A stretch of DNA of 6,001 bases from Thermoleophilaceae bacterium (GTDB taxonomy: Bacteria; Actinomycetota; Thermoleophilia; Solirubrobacterales; Thermoleophilaceae). Positions within the stretch are counted from its first letter, which is position 1. Each line of letters opens with the position of its first letter. The position numbers and the translations under genes are program-made. Under the pieces are notes generated by a model. The model did not search any database, was not told the DNA's origin, and saw nothing but the letters and a program-made list of their open reading frames with translations. Shown in pieces: positions 1 through 6,001 of this stretch. The DNA is taken from positions 1 through 6,001 of the forward strand of contig JACCXP010000198.1 of the NCBI GenBank assembly GCA_013696905.1. The letters are read 5' to 3'.

Positions 1-227
1 GCCTGAAGCACGGCGGCCACCCGGCCGGAGCGCTCGACGCTCCCCCGGTCGGGCGCCTCGAGGCCGGCCAGGAGGCCGACGAGGGTCGACTTGCCCGCGC
101 CGTTGGGGCCGAGCAGTGCGACGACCTCGCCGCGGCGCAGCTCGAGGTCGACCGCATCGAGCACTGCCCTCCCGCCGCGGTCTGCCCCGAGGCCGTGCGC
201 GGTCAGGACGCGCGCGTCGCCTGCCAC
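1..227 (-). CDS. tupC: Tungstate ABC transporter ATP-binding protein (3' part outside window)
   Basis: Only the first 75 codons are present. ABC ATPase that would power the TupB permease. The N-terminal strands ([20 protein letters not shown]) lead to Walker [10 protein letters not shown] (residues 40-48) and end at VAAVLQ, where Gln75 is in the Q-loop position; signature and Walker B would lie beyond position 1. The start is GTG at 227-225. An in-frame TGA lies only two codons upstream (TGA GGC GAA GTG), so no earlier start is possible, and an AGG-containing sequence sits just before it. The start falls inside tupB (25-base overlap), implying translational coupling and balanced production. 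The ABC fold is certain; the TupC name rests on linkage to tupA and tupB. Confidence 0.85.
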   Translation of the reverse strand, partial: MAGDARVLTAHGLGADRGGRAVLDAVDLELRRGEVVALLGPNGAGKSTLVGLLAGLEAPDRGSVERSGRVAAVLQ

Positions 228-919
228 TTCGCCTCACCCTGCTGGGCGACGGTGAGGGCCGCCGAGATGAGGAACACGAGCGCGAGCAGCAGAGCCCCGA
301 GCGCGATCGCCTGGGCGTACTCGCCCGCCGAGACGCGCACCAGCACCGCGGTCGCGAGCGTCTGGGTCTGACCCTCGATGTTGCCGCCCACGAGCACGAG
401 CGCGCCAACCTCGGACAGGGCCGAGCCGAGCGCCCCGATCGTGGCCGCGAGCACCCCGACTCGCGCCTCGCGCAGCGCCAGCGCGGCGACGCGGACGCGC
501 GAGGCGCCGAGGGCTCGCGCCTGCCTCAGGAGCGCGGGCTCGACGCCCTGCACGGCCGCCGCCGTGAGCGCGGCGACGATCGGCAGCGAGAGCACCGTCT
601 GCGCGACGATCATCCCCTCGACCGTGTAGATCAGGCTCAGGAAGCCGAGCGGCGCGCCCCGGAAGAGGAAGAGCGATACGACGAGCCCCACGACGACCGG
701 CGGGAGGCCGAGCCCGGCGTTCGCGGTCGCGAGCCCGAGGCGGCGACCCGCGAACCGGCCGAGGCCGAGCCACAGGCCTATCGGCAGTCCCGCGACGAGG
801 GCGAAGAGGGTCGACCACAGCGCCACCGTGAGCGTGACCCCGAGTACCCCGAGGATGCGCGGGTCACCGGCGACGAGCAGGTCGAAAGCGCCGCGCAGGC
901 CGTCGAGGATGAACTGCAT
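203..919 (-). CDS. tupB: Tungstate-type ABC transporter permease
   Basis: 238 residues, the usual size for TupB. It would form the homodimeric membrane channel through which TupA delivers its oxyanion. Predicted membrane segments lie at about 22-51, 62-86, 99-122, 156-180 and 203-225. Family features are the N-terminal [39 protein letters not shown] (69-87), the GPLGF-like [11 protein letters not shown] (89-99), [14 protein letters not shown] (106-119) and the cytoplasmic coupling loop [20 protein letters not shown] (132-151), which docks onto the ATPase. The long [10 protein letters not shown] segment separates it from ModB and CysT permeases. ATG at 919 is preceded by AAGGGG, with 11 bases between. 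Its last 25 bases overlap the start of the ATPase gene. TupB rather than WtpB is favoured because the linked binding protein is TupA-like. Confidence 0.9.
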   Translation of the reverse strand: MQFILDGLRGAFDLLVAGDPRILGVLGVTLTVALWSTLFALVAGLPIGLWLGLGRFAGRRLGLATANAGLGLPPVVVGLVVSLFLFRGAPLGFLSLIYTVEGMIVAQTVLSLPIVAALTAAAVQGVEPALLRQARALGASRVRVAALALREARVGVLAATIGALGSALSEVGALVLVGGNIEGQTQTLATAVLVRVSAGEYAQAIALGALLLALVFLISAALTVAQQGEAKWQATRAS

Positions 920-934
920 CGCTCGGCGTGCCCC

Positions 935-1273
935 TTACTCGCCGCCGGTCACGTAGACGGTGCGCCCGTCCTCGAGCCGGTAGACCGAGCCGACGCGCTG
1001 ACCGCGGCCGATCGCCTGCTTGCCGCTCGGCCGGAGGGTGCGCACTCGCTGGCCTTCCTTGACGATTATCTCCTGCTGCGCCGAGCCGGGGTTGCGGATG
1101 ATCGTCAGGTTGCGGGTCGTCAGCAGGTCGGAGAGCTGCAGCGAGGAGAGGACGGCGAGCAGGAAGCCGACGGCGAGGACGATGCCGAGCTCGAACAGGT
1201 TGACGAGGCCGTCGAGCGGGTCGCCGGCGCGGTCGGCGTGGACGCGCGCCCGAGGTGTGATCGCGGGCCTCAT
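935..1273 (-). CDS. DUF2149 single-span membrane protein, likely partner of the channel protein
   Basis: 112 residues. The sequence resembles DUF2149: a soluble N-terminus with acidic residues before the membrane (DPLDGLVNLFELG, residues 18-30), one transmembrane helix (about 29-47), and a small outer domain with TTRNLTIIRNPG, an IIVKEG stretch and a strand-rich end, YRLEDGRTVYVTGGE. Topology and pairing with an ExbB/MotA-like gene make it an ExbD/MotB-like candidate, with Asp21 or Glu28 as possible proton-path residues; this role is inferred, since the family has no assigned function that I know of. Its ATG shares one base with the stop of the channel gene (TGATG), and its TAA is 15 bp before tupB, which is preceded by AAGGGG. 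The position inside the tup operon is the main clue to a job in transport or its energisation. Confidence 0.8.
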   Translation of the reverse strand: MRPAITPRARVHADRAGDPLDGLVNLFELGIVLAVGFLLAVLSSLQLSDLLTTRNLTIIRNPGSAQQEIIVKEGQRVRTLRPSGKQAIGRGQRVGSVYRLEDGRTVYVTGGE

Positions 1274-1986
1274 CAGCGGCTGCCGATGGTCGGGTCGAGC
1301 GGCTCGCGGTGCTCGGCCGGGGCCGGTGCTGCTCGCGCCGACGTCGGGCGGTCGTCGTGCTCGGCGCCTTGGAGGCGGGCGACGACGTACTCGAGGTCGG
1401 AGAGGTCCTGGCCGTAGAGGCGGTCGCGCACGAGCGAGATCCCAAAGGCGAGCGCGCCGAGCAGGATCCCGACGACCGTGACGCTGAAGGCCACTCGCAG
1501 GTTGCCCGACAGTCGCTGCACGTCGCCCGCGGCAAGCGCTGCGAGCGCGGGCGAGAGCGGGATCAGGGTGCCCATGAGGCCCAGTGCGGGGCCGGCGCGC
1601 ACGAGCAGGCGGGTGCGCTCGAGCCGGCGCAGGGACGCGTAGTCGAAGTCCGCGAGCCGCTTTGCCATCCGCTCGACTCCACCGGGCCGCCCGTAGTCCT
1701 GGGTCACGAGGGCGACGATCGTCGTGTGCATCGCCCGGCTCCAGGCGACGTGGCGAAGCACGCCGACGGCGAAGGGCCGGTCTTCGCGGTCGAGGGCGGC
1801 GCGGGCGTCGTCGAGCGCCCGCTCGAGCCGCGAGAAGTCACGCCGCCGCCGGCGCGTGAGCTCGACGGCGAACGCCCCGCCCTCGATCATCACGAGCCCG
1901 AGCGCGAGCAGGGCGGCGACGAGCACCGGCAGGCGCAGAGCCTCGGCGACGAGGAACAGGATCTCCTCGATGCGCTGGCCGCTCAT
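1273..1986 (-). CDS. MotA/TolQ/ExbB-family proton channel protein
   Basis: 237 residues from the ATG at 1986. Members of this family form the pentameric ion-conducting ring of proton- or sodium-driven machines (flagellar stator, Tol, TonB-ExbB-ExbD). Three membrane segments fit ExbB topology: about residues 18-41, then a long charged cytoplasmic region with a basic RRRRR stretch, then about 127-153 and 164-187. The second carries the family motif GPALGLMGTLIPL and the third AFSVTVVGILLG; their Thr residues match the polar pore positions known in ExbB. The C-terminus (about 205-237) is a charged, proline- and alanine-rich tail. A GTG at 2016 would add ten Cys/Arg-rich residues; I prefer the ATG because it overlaps the preceding small ORF as ATGA. 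The gene overlaps the DUF2149 start by one base (TGATG), so the two products are probably made together. Flagellar MotA is unlikely: there is no MotB and the protein is short. No TonB or outer-membrane receptor is nearby. Confidence 0.85.
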   Translation of the reverse strand: MSGQRIEEILFLVAEALRLPVLVAALLALGLVMIEGGAFAVELTRRRRRDFSRLERALDDARAALDREDRPFAVGVLRHVAWSRAMHTTIVALVTQDYGRPGGVERMAKRLADFDYASLRRLERTRLLVRAGPALGLMGTLIPLSPALAALAAGDVQRLSGNLRVAFSVTVVGILLGALAFGISLVRDRLYGQDLSDLEYVVARLQGAEHDDRPTSARAAPAPAEHREPLDPTIGSR

Positions 1987-2051
1987 CTCGCGGCACCGCT
2001 CGCGACGGCAGCCCACTCGCGCAACCGCTCCCGTGCGTAGGAAGTTCCCAT
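1983..2051 (-). CDS. Possible 22-residue ORF coupled to the channel gene
   Basis: ATG at 2051 opens a 22-codon frame (begins MGTSYARERL, ends VASGAAR) preceded by GGAAGG. Its TGA overlaps the downstream ATG at 1986 as ATGA, the classic arrangement for translational coupling. The peptide would be a basic, possibly amphipathic helix with no signal or membrane segment. I do not recognise it. It could be a leader that delivers ribosomes to the MotA/ExbB-like start, a small subunit, or chance: ORFs of this length are common, and there is no conservation evidence here. Confidence 0.35.
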   Translation of the reverse strand: MGTSYARERLREWAAVASGAAR

Positions 2052-2054
2052 GCG

Positions 2055-2060
2055 CCTTCC
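2055..2060 (-). promoter_or_regulatory. Shine-Dalgarno-like GGAAGG in the tupA/channel-gene gap
   Basis: GGAAGG lies just before the ATG at 2051 (three bases between; GGA alone is six bases away). It is the strongest ribosome-binding-like sequence between tupA and the MotA/ExbB-like gene. It points to the 22-codon ORF as the translation entry point rather than to the channel gene's own start, which has no comparable sequence at normal spacing. Confidence 0.4.
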
Positions 2061-2085
2061 AACGCTACAACGAGCGGGCGCGCGC

Positions 2086-2102
2086 AGCCGGGCCTGCCGG
2101 CT
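2086..2102 (-). other. Stem-loop overlapping the tupA stop codon
   Basis: AGCCGG and CCGGCT form a perfect 6-bp stem around a CAGGC loop, and the stem includes the last two bases of the tupA TAG. No T-run follows, so it is not a convincing terminator. In a binding-protein-first operon such a hairpin could protect the 3' end of the tupA message and raise its level relative to downstream genes. In sequence this GC-rich it could also be chance. Confidence 0.3.
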
Positions 2103-3396
2103 AGCGGACCGTCACCCGCCCAAGCCCGAGCTGCTCACCGAGCCGGTCGGTCGGCGGCACTGACGGGAAGCCCGACACGCCGTCGTAGTTCGGCACGACG
2201 AGCGAGAGCGTCGCGCTCCGCCGCAGCCTGGCCGTCAGACGGAAGCGCCCGCCCCGGCCCGACCGCGTGCGATCGAGGACACGCCTTCCGCTCTGCAGCC
2301 GCACCTGGGCGCGGATCGTCGCCCGGTCGCCGGGCAGCCGCGGCACCACGGAGCCACGGATCGTGACCAAGTCGCCGCGGGCGAGGCGGCGCGGCGGGCG
2401 GGCGGCTCGGACGGGCGTCTGGGCGTCGCGACAGAGAGCGCGCGCGGGGGGAGCGAGGGCTCGCCCGGCCAGGATCAGCGGGCGGGCATCGGGGCAGAAG
2501 GCCGGGTTGGAGCGCTCCGGGTAGTCGCGCACGCGCTGCTGGAAGGGGGGTGACTGGAGGAAGTTGATGAAGTCGAGCGCCCCCTGCCGGTTCATGCTGG
2601 GAACTCGTGCGGGATTGACTGCGTAGGCCGAGAACGCGTTGATGAGCAGGAACTCACCGCCACGCGTGCCGGCGCGGTTCTTCTCGGCGAGGACCTGGAG
2701 GCGCGAGATCGCGCGCAGCCGGCGGAGGCGATTGTAGGTCCCGCGGTCGGTCATCTCGTAGCAGCTGCCGGAGGCGAAAGGGCACTGCTCGGCGAGCTGG
2801 ACGGTCGCGGCCTGCCCGAGCCCCGCCTTGCGGTACCAGGGGAAGCTCCCCGTCGTCCCCGGGGGCCCGGGCTCGCCGAGGTTGTTCTTCGGCACGTTCG
2901 AGAGGCGCCAGATCTCCTTCTCCTGGACGTTGGTGCCCGAGTTGTCACCACGCGAGACGAAGGTCAGCTGCCCGCGATCGCCGGCCGCCCTGATCCGCTC
3001 GAAGGCCGAGACCACGTCGTTGCGCGCCATGCGGACGCCGGCCGGGTCGGCCGGCTGTCCGAGGATCACGTAGTCGGAGTAGAAGACCGCCCGCCGGCGG
3101 GGCTCGAGCGAGAAGCCGTCGCGGACGAACTGGCTCTCGAGCGTGGGCGCGTGGGTGAGCACCGCGTCACCCTGGCCGGCGCGTGCGTTAGCGAGCGCCT
3201 GGCCGGTCCCGACGGCGATGAAGCGAAGCTGGTACTGCGGGAAGCGCCGCTGGAACTCGGGCACGATCACCTCGTCGAGCAGGCCGGCGTCGCGGACGTC
3301 GGTCGTGCCCTGCACGACCAATGGGGCCTGGGCGAGCGCTGTGTGGGGGGCGAAGAGGGCGGTCGCGATTGCGAGGGGGACGTGCGTTCGTCTCAT
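2101..3396 (-). CDS. tupA: Tungstate-type ABC transporter substrate-binding protein with C-terminal extension
   Basis: 431 residues. Extracytoplasmic binding protein that would capture tungstate (possibly molybdate) and hand it to the TupB permease encoded downstream. A short signal peptide (RR at 2-3, hydrophobic core about 6-16) ends with an ALA|Q cleavage site at 22/23; there is no lipobox Cys. TupA hallmarks follow: GTTDVRDAGLLD (30-41, against the usual TTTSTxDSGLLD), VGTGQAL (62-68), GDAVLTHAP (76-84), YSDYVILG (106-113), FVSRGDNSGT (146-155), WYRKAG (187-192) and YEMTDRGTYNRL (213-224). The binding core ends near residue 300, close to the usual family length of about 270-300. The remaining 130 residues form a basic linker and a strand-rich domain (about 338-431) that looks like an Ig or other beta-sandwich fold. 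Cysteines occur as C205/C212 and C301/C322, suggesting two disulfides. The ATG at 3396 is chosen because it gives the signal peptide and fits a leaderless promoter. It is the first gene of the apparent tup operon. Confidence 0.9.
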   Translation of the reverse strand: MRRTHVPLAIATALFAPHTALAQAPLVVQGTTDVRDAGLLDEVIVPEFQRRFPQYQLRFIAVGTGQALANARAGQGDAVLTHAPTLESQFVRDGFSLEPRRRAVFYSDYVILGQPADPAGVRMARNDVVSAFERIRAAGDRGQLTFVSRGDNSGTNVQEKEIWRLSNVPKNNLGEPGPPGTTGSFPWYRKAGLGQAATVQLAEQCPFASGSCYEMTDRGTYNRLRRLRAISRLQVLAEKNRAGTRGGEFLLINAFSAYAVNPARVPSMNRQGALDFINFLQSPPFQQRVRDYPERSNPAFCPDARPLILAGRALAPPARALCRDAQTPVRAARPPRRLARGDLVTIRGSVVPRLPGDRATIRAQVRLQSGRRVLDRTRSGRGGRFRLTARLRRSATLSLVVPNYDGVSGFPSVPPTDRLGEQLGLGRVTVR

Positions 3397-3404
3397 GGCG
3401 CGGC

Positions 3405-3433
3405 AGTAGATACGACCGATGGGGGGATGTCAA
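3405..3433 (-). promoter_or_regulatory. Predicted tup operon promoter (near-leaderless start)
   Basis: A consensus -35 TTGACA (3433-3428) is followed after 17 bp by TCTACT (3410-3405), which matches the -10 consensus at four of six bases, including the first and last T. Only eight bases (GCCGCGCC) separate this -10 from the tupA ATG at 3396, so transcription would start within a base or two of the start codon. That agrees with the absence of a Shine-Dalgarno before tupA, and leaderless messages are common in actinobacteria. An alternative -10, TATCTA, would have a spacer of only 15 bp. Confidence 0.55.
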
Positions 3434-3448
3434 CGTATTACCTACGTT
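3432..3448. promoter_or_regulatory. Palindromic operator candidate upstream of tupA
   Basis: On the minus strand this reads AACGTA-GGTAA-TACGTT, a perfect inverted repeat with 6-bp arms and a 5-bp spacer. It is AT-rich in a very GC-rich background. The last two bases of the right arm are the first two of the TTGACA -35 box, so a dimeric regulator bound here would compete with or contact RNA polymerase. Tungstate and molybdate uptake genes are commonly controlled by oxyanion sensors such as ModE or TunR. I do not see a match good enough to name the regulator, and none is encoded in the window. Confidence 0.5.
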
Positions 3449-3457
3449 CCGAGCGCG

Positions 3458-3484
3458 AAAATGTCAGGCCTCTGCCGAGGCCCG
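3458..3484 (-). terminator. Possible intrinsic terminator after the HD-GYP gene
   Basis: On the minus strand CGGGCCTC and GAGGCCTG pair across a GGCA loop (3484-3465): eight pairs, one of them G-U. After three bases (ACA) comes TTTT at 3461-3458. The right arm includes the first two bases of the HD-GYP stop codon. The T-run is short, so termination may be only partial. Its position just before the tup promoter fits a boundary between two transcription units. Confidence 0.4.
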
Positions 3485-4525
3485 CGGCAGCGTCAGCAGC
3501 GCCGCGTGGTCGAGCGCGGCGAAGACCTCGACGACCTTCGGGTCGAAGTGGGTACCGCTCCAGCGGTCGATCTCGCCGACCGCGTCGTCGACGCTCCACG
3601 CCGGCTCGTACGGCCGTTCGTGCGTGAGCGCGTCGAAGACGTCCGCGACGGCGACGATCCGCCCCGAGAGCGGGATCTTGTCCGCTCCGAGCCCCGCCAT
3701 GTAGCCGCTTCCGTCCCAGCGCTCGTGATGGGTGAGCGCGAGCTCCGCGGCCATCTGCAGGAGCGGCGAGCGCGAGCCCGAGAGCATCTTGTGGCCGATC
3801 AGCACGTGCGTCTTCATGATCTCGAACTCCTCGGGCGTGAGCTTGCCCGTCTTCAGCAGGATGCCGTCGGAGAGCCCGATCTTGCCGATGTCATACAGCG
3901 GCGCGGACCGTCGCACGAGGCCGACGGTCTCGTCGGGCAGGCCGAGTCCGCGCGCGACGAGCGCGGCGGTGCGTCCGACGCGCTGGATGTGCTCGAGGGT
4001 GTCGTCGTCGCGATACTCGGCGGCGAGCGCCAGGCGCTCGAGCGCCTCGACGTGGGCGTCCTCGAGCTCGCGCGAGCGCTCGAGCGCGAGCTGCTCGAGC
4101 AGCCGGTTGTCGCCTCTCAGCTCGAGCTGAAGGTGGCGCGTCTCGAGCAGCGAGCGCACGCGGAGCCCGAGCTCCGCGGGGTCCGGCTCGGCCGGCAGCA
4201 GGTCCCTGACGCCGAGCGTGAAGGCGCGCTTGCGCTCCTCGGCGCCGGTCCCGCTGCCGACGCCGAGCACGGGCACGTGCGTGCCCGCGCGCGTGAACGG
4301 GAGCAGCTGCTCGAGCGCCGCCAGCGCGTCGATGTCGCCCGCGTCGAGGTCGAGCACGATCAGGTCCTGCCCGAGCTCGCGACACGCGGGCAATGCCTCG
4401 GACGAGGCGACGGCCCGCACCGCGGCGTAGCCCTCGCGCTCGAGCACCTCGACGAGCGCGCGTCCCTCGTCGGGCCGCGCGCCGACGACGAGTATGCGCG
4501 CGTCCTTGACCGGGGCCTCGTCCAT
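3464..4525 (-). CDS. Receiver-like / HD-GYP domain protein with degenerate motifs
   Basis: 353 residues. HD-GYP domains normally hydrolyse cyclic di-GMP using a two- or three-metal centre; receiver domains normally control them by Asp phosphorylation. Residues about 10-128 form a receiver-like fold (ILVVGARPDEG, LIVLDLDAGD, then DLLPAEPDPAEL). The phospho-acceptor Asp59 region remains, but the acidic pair after strand 1 is GA, and the conserved Lys before the last helix is Ala. A charged helical linker (about 125-170) leads to the HD-GYP domain (about 170-340). Its family motifs are clear: LEHIQRVGR, DIGKIGLSDGILLK, MKTH, HHERWDGSGY, IPLSGRIVAVADVFDALTHERPY and GTHFDPKVVEVF. However, the HD pair reads Tyr211-Asp212 and GYP reads GYM (Met276). 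The ATG at 4525 gives a natural receiver start. The gene begins 16 bp after the ettA stop, with no clear Shine-Dalgarno, so it probably shares the ettA transcript. Family assignment is firm; catalytic activity is uncertain, and it may be a cyclic-di-GMP sensor or a pseudo-enzyme. Confidence 0.92.
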   Translation of the reverse strand: MDEAPVKDARILVVGARPDEGRALVEVLEREGYAAVRAVASSEALPACRELGQDLIVLDLDAGDIDALAALEQLLPFTRAGTHVPVLGVGSGTGAEERKRAFTLGVRDLLPAEPDPAELGLRVRSLLETRHLQLELRGDNRLLEQLALERSRELEDAHVEALERLALAAEYRDDDTLEHIQRVGRTAALVARGLGLPDETVGLVRRSAPLYDIGKIGLSDGILLKTGKLTPEEFEIMKTHVLIGHKMLSGSRSPLLQMAAELALTHHERWDGSGYMAGLGADKIPLSGRIVAVADVFDALTHERPYEPAWSVDDAVGEIDRWSGTHFDPKVVEVFAALDHAALLTLPRASAEA

Positions 4526-4541
4526 CCCGGTAAGGGTGGGG

Positions 4542-6001
<1,460 letters not shown>

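Noticed and set aside
116..1417. Long plus-strand open frame of 433 codons opposite tupC, tupB, DUF2149 and the channel gene
   Set aside because: It is an Arg/Glu/Asp-rich low-complexity translation spanning the complement of four genes with clear family matches. Long antisense frames are routine in GC-rich coding DNA, and no motif is present.
1273..1986. Flagellar stator MotA
   Set aside because: Too short, no MotB with a peptidoglycan-binding domain and no flagellar genes; the DUF2149 partner and tup context point elsewhere.
1273..2016. GTG at 2016 as start of the channel protein
   Set aside because: It would add a Cys/Arg-rich decapeptide unlike family N-termini; the ATG at 1986 has an ATGA coupling context. 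Not excluded, as a GGGAG-like sequence lies upstream of the GTG at long spacing.
2086..2102. Intrinsic terminator after tupA
   Set aside because: The stem is only 6 bp and is followed by GC-rich sequence without a T-run, so it is listed only as a stem-loop.
203..3396. Molybdate (mod) or phosphate (pst) transporter identity
   Set aside because: The binding protein has TupA motifs (SRGDNSGT, TDRGTY) and the permease has the TupB-type [12 protein letters not shown] segment; a single-permease layout argues against Pst, and no ModA-type motifs are seen.

Overview
The window is GC-rich (roughly 70% by eye). Every gene I can support lies on the minus strand, so transcription runs from position 6001 towards position 1. 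The Arg/Ala/Gly/Val-rich proteins, an apparently leaderless gene, the exported binding protein with no lipobox and the EttA-type ABC-F protein suggest a high-GC actinobacterium-like organism, perhaps of the Thermoleophilia type. This placement is an inference from style; there is no rRNA or other marker here.

Layout in direction of transcription. (1) 6001-4542: most of an EttA-like ABC-F translation factor, with its N-terminus beyond the window edge. (2) 4525-3464: a two-domain protein with an N-terminal receiver-like domain and a C-terminal HD-GYP domain, only 16 bp after ettA. Both domains have lost hallmark residues. (3) 3484-3397: a compact control region with a possible intrinsic terminator overlapping the HD-GYP stop codon, a perfect 6-5-6 palindrome, and a TTGACA-N17-TCTACT promoter placed so close to the next ATG that the message would be nearly leaderless. 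(4) 3396 to beyond 1: an operon-like run of tupA (tungstate-binding protein with an unusual C-terminal extension), a possible 22-residue ORF, a MotA/TolQ/ExbB-type channel gene, a DUF2149 membrane protein gene, tupB (tungstate-type permease) and the first 75 codons of the ATPase gene (tupC), which runs off the window just after the Q-loop glutamine.

How the genes may work together. tupA, tupB and tupC make a recognisable high-affinity oxyanion importer of the tungstate class. The striking point is that an ExbB/MotA-like subunit and its DUF2149 partner sit inside this transporter operon, between binding protein and permease, with overlapping or tightly spaced starts. This suggests that an ion-driven membrane motor module is co-expressed with, and may assist, tungstate uptake. 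That link is inferred from gene order. The palindrome at the promoter -35 is a good candidate operator for a metal- or oxyanion-responsive regulator that is not encoded in the window. The ettA/HD-GYP pair upstream looks like a separate transcription unit.

There are no gene-free stretches over 300 bases. I saw no tRNA, rRNA, CRISPR array, insertion sequence or attachment site.
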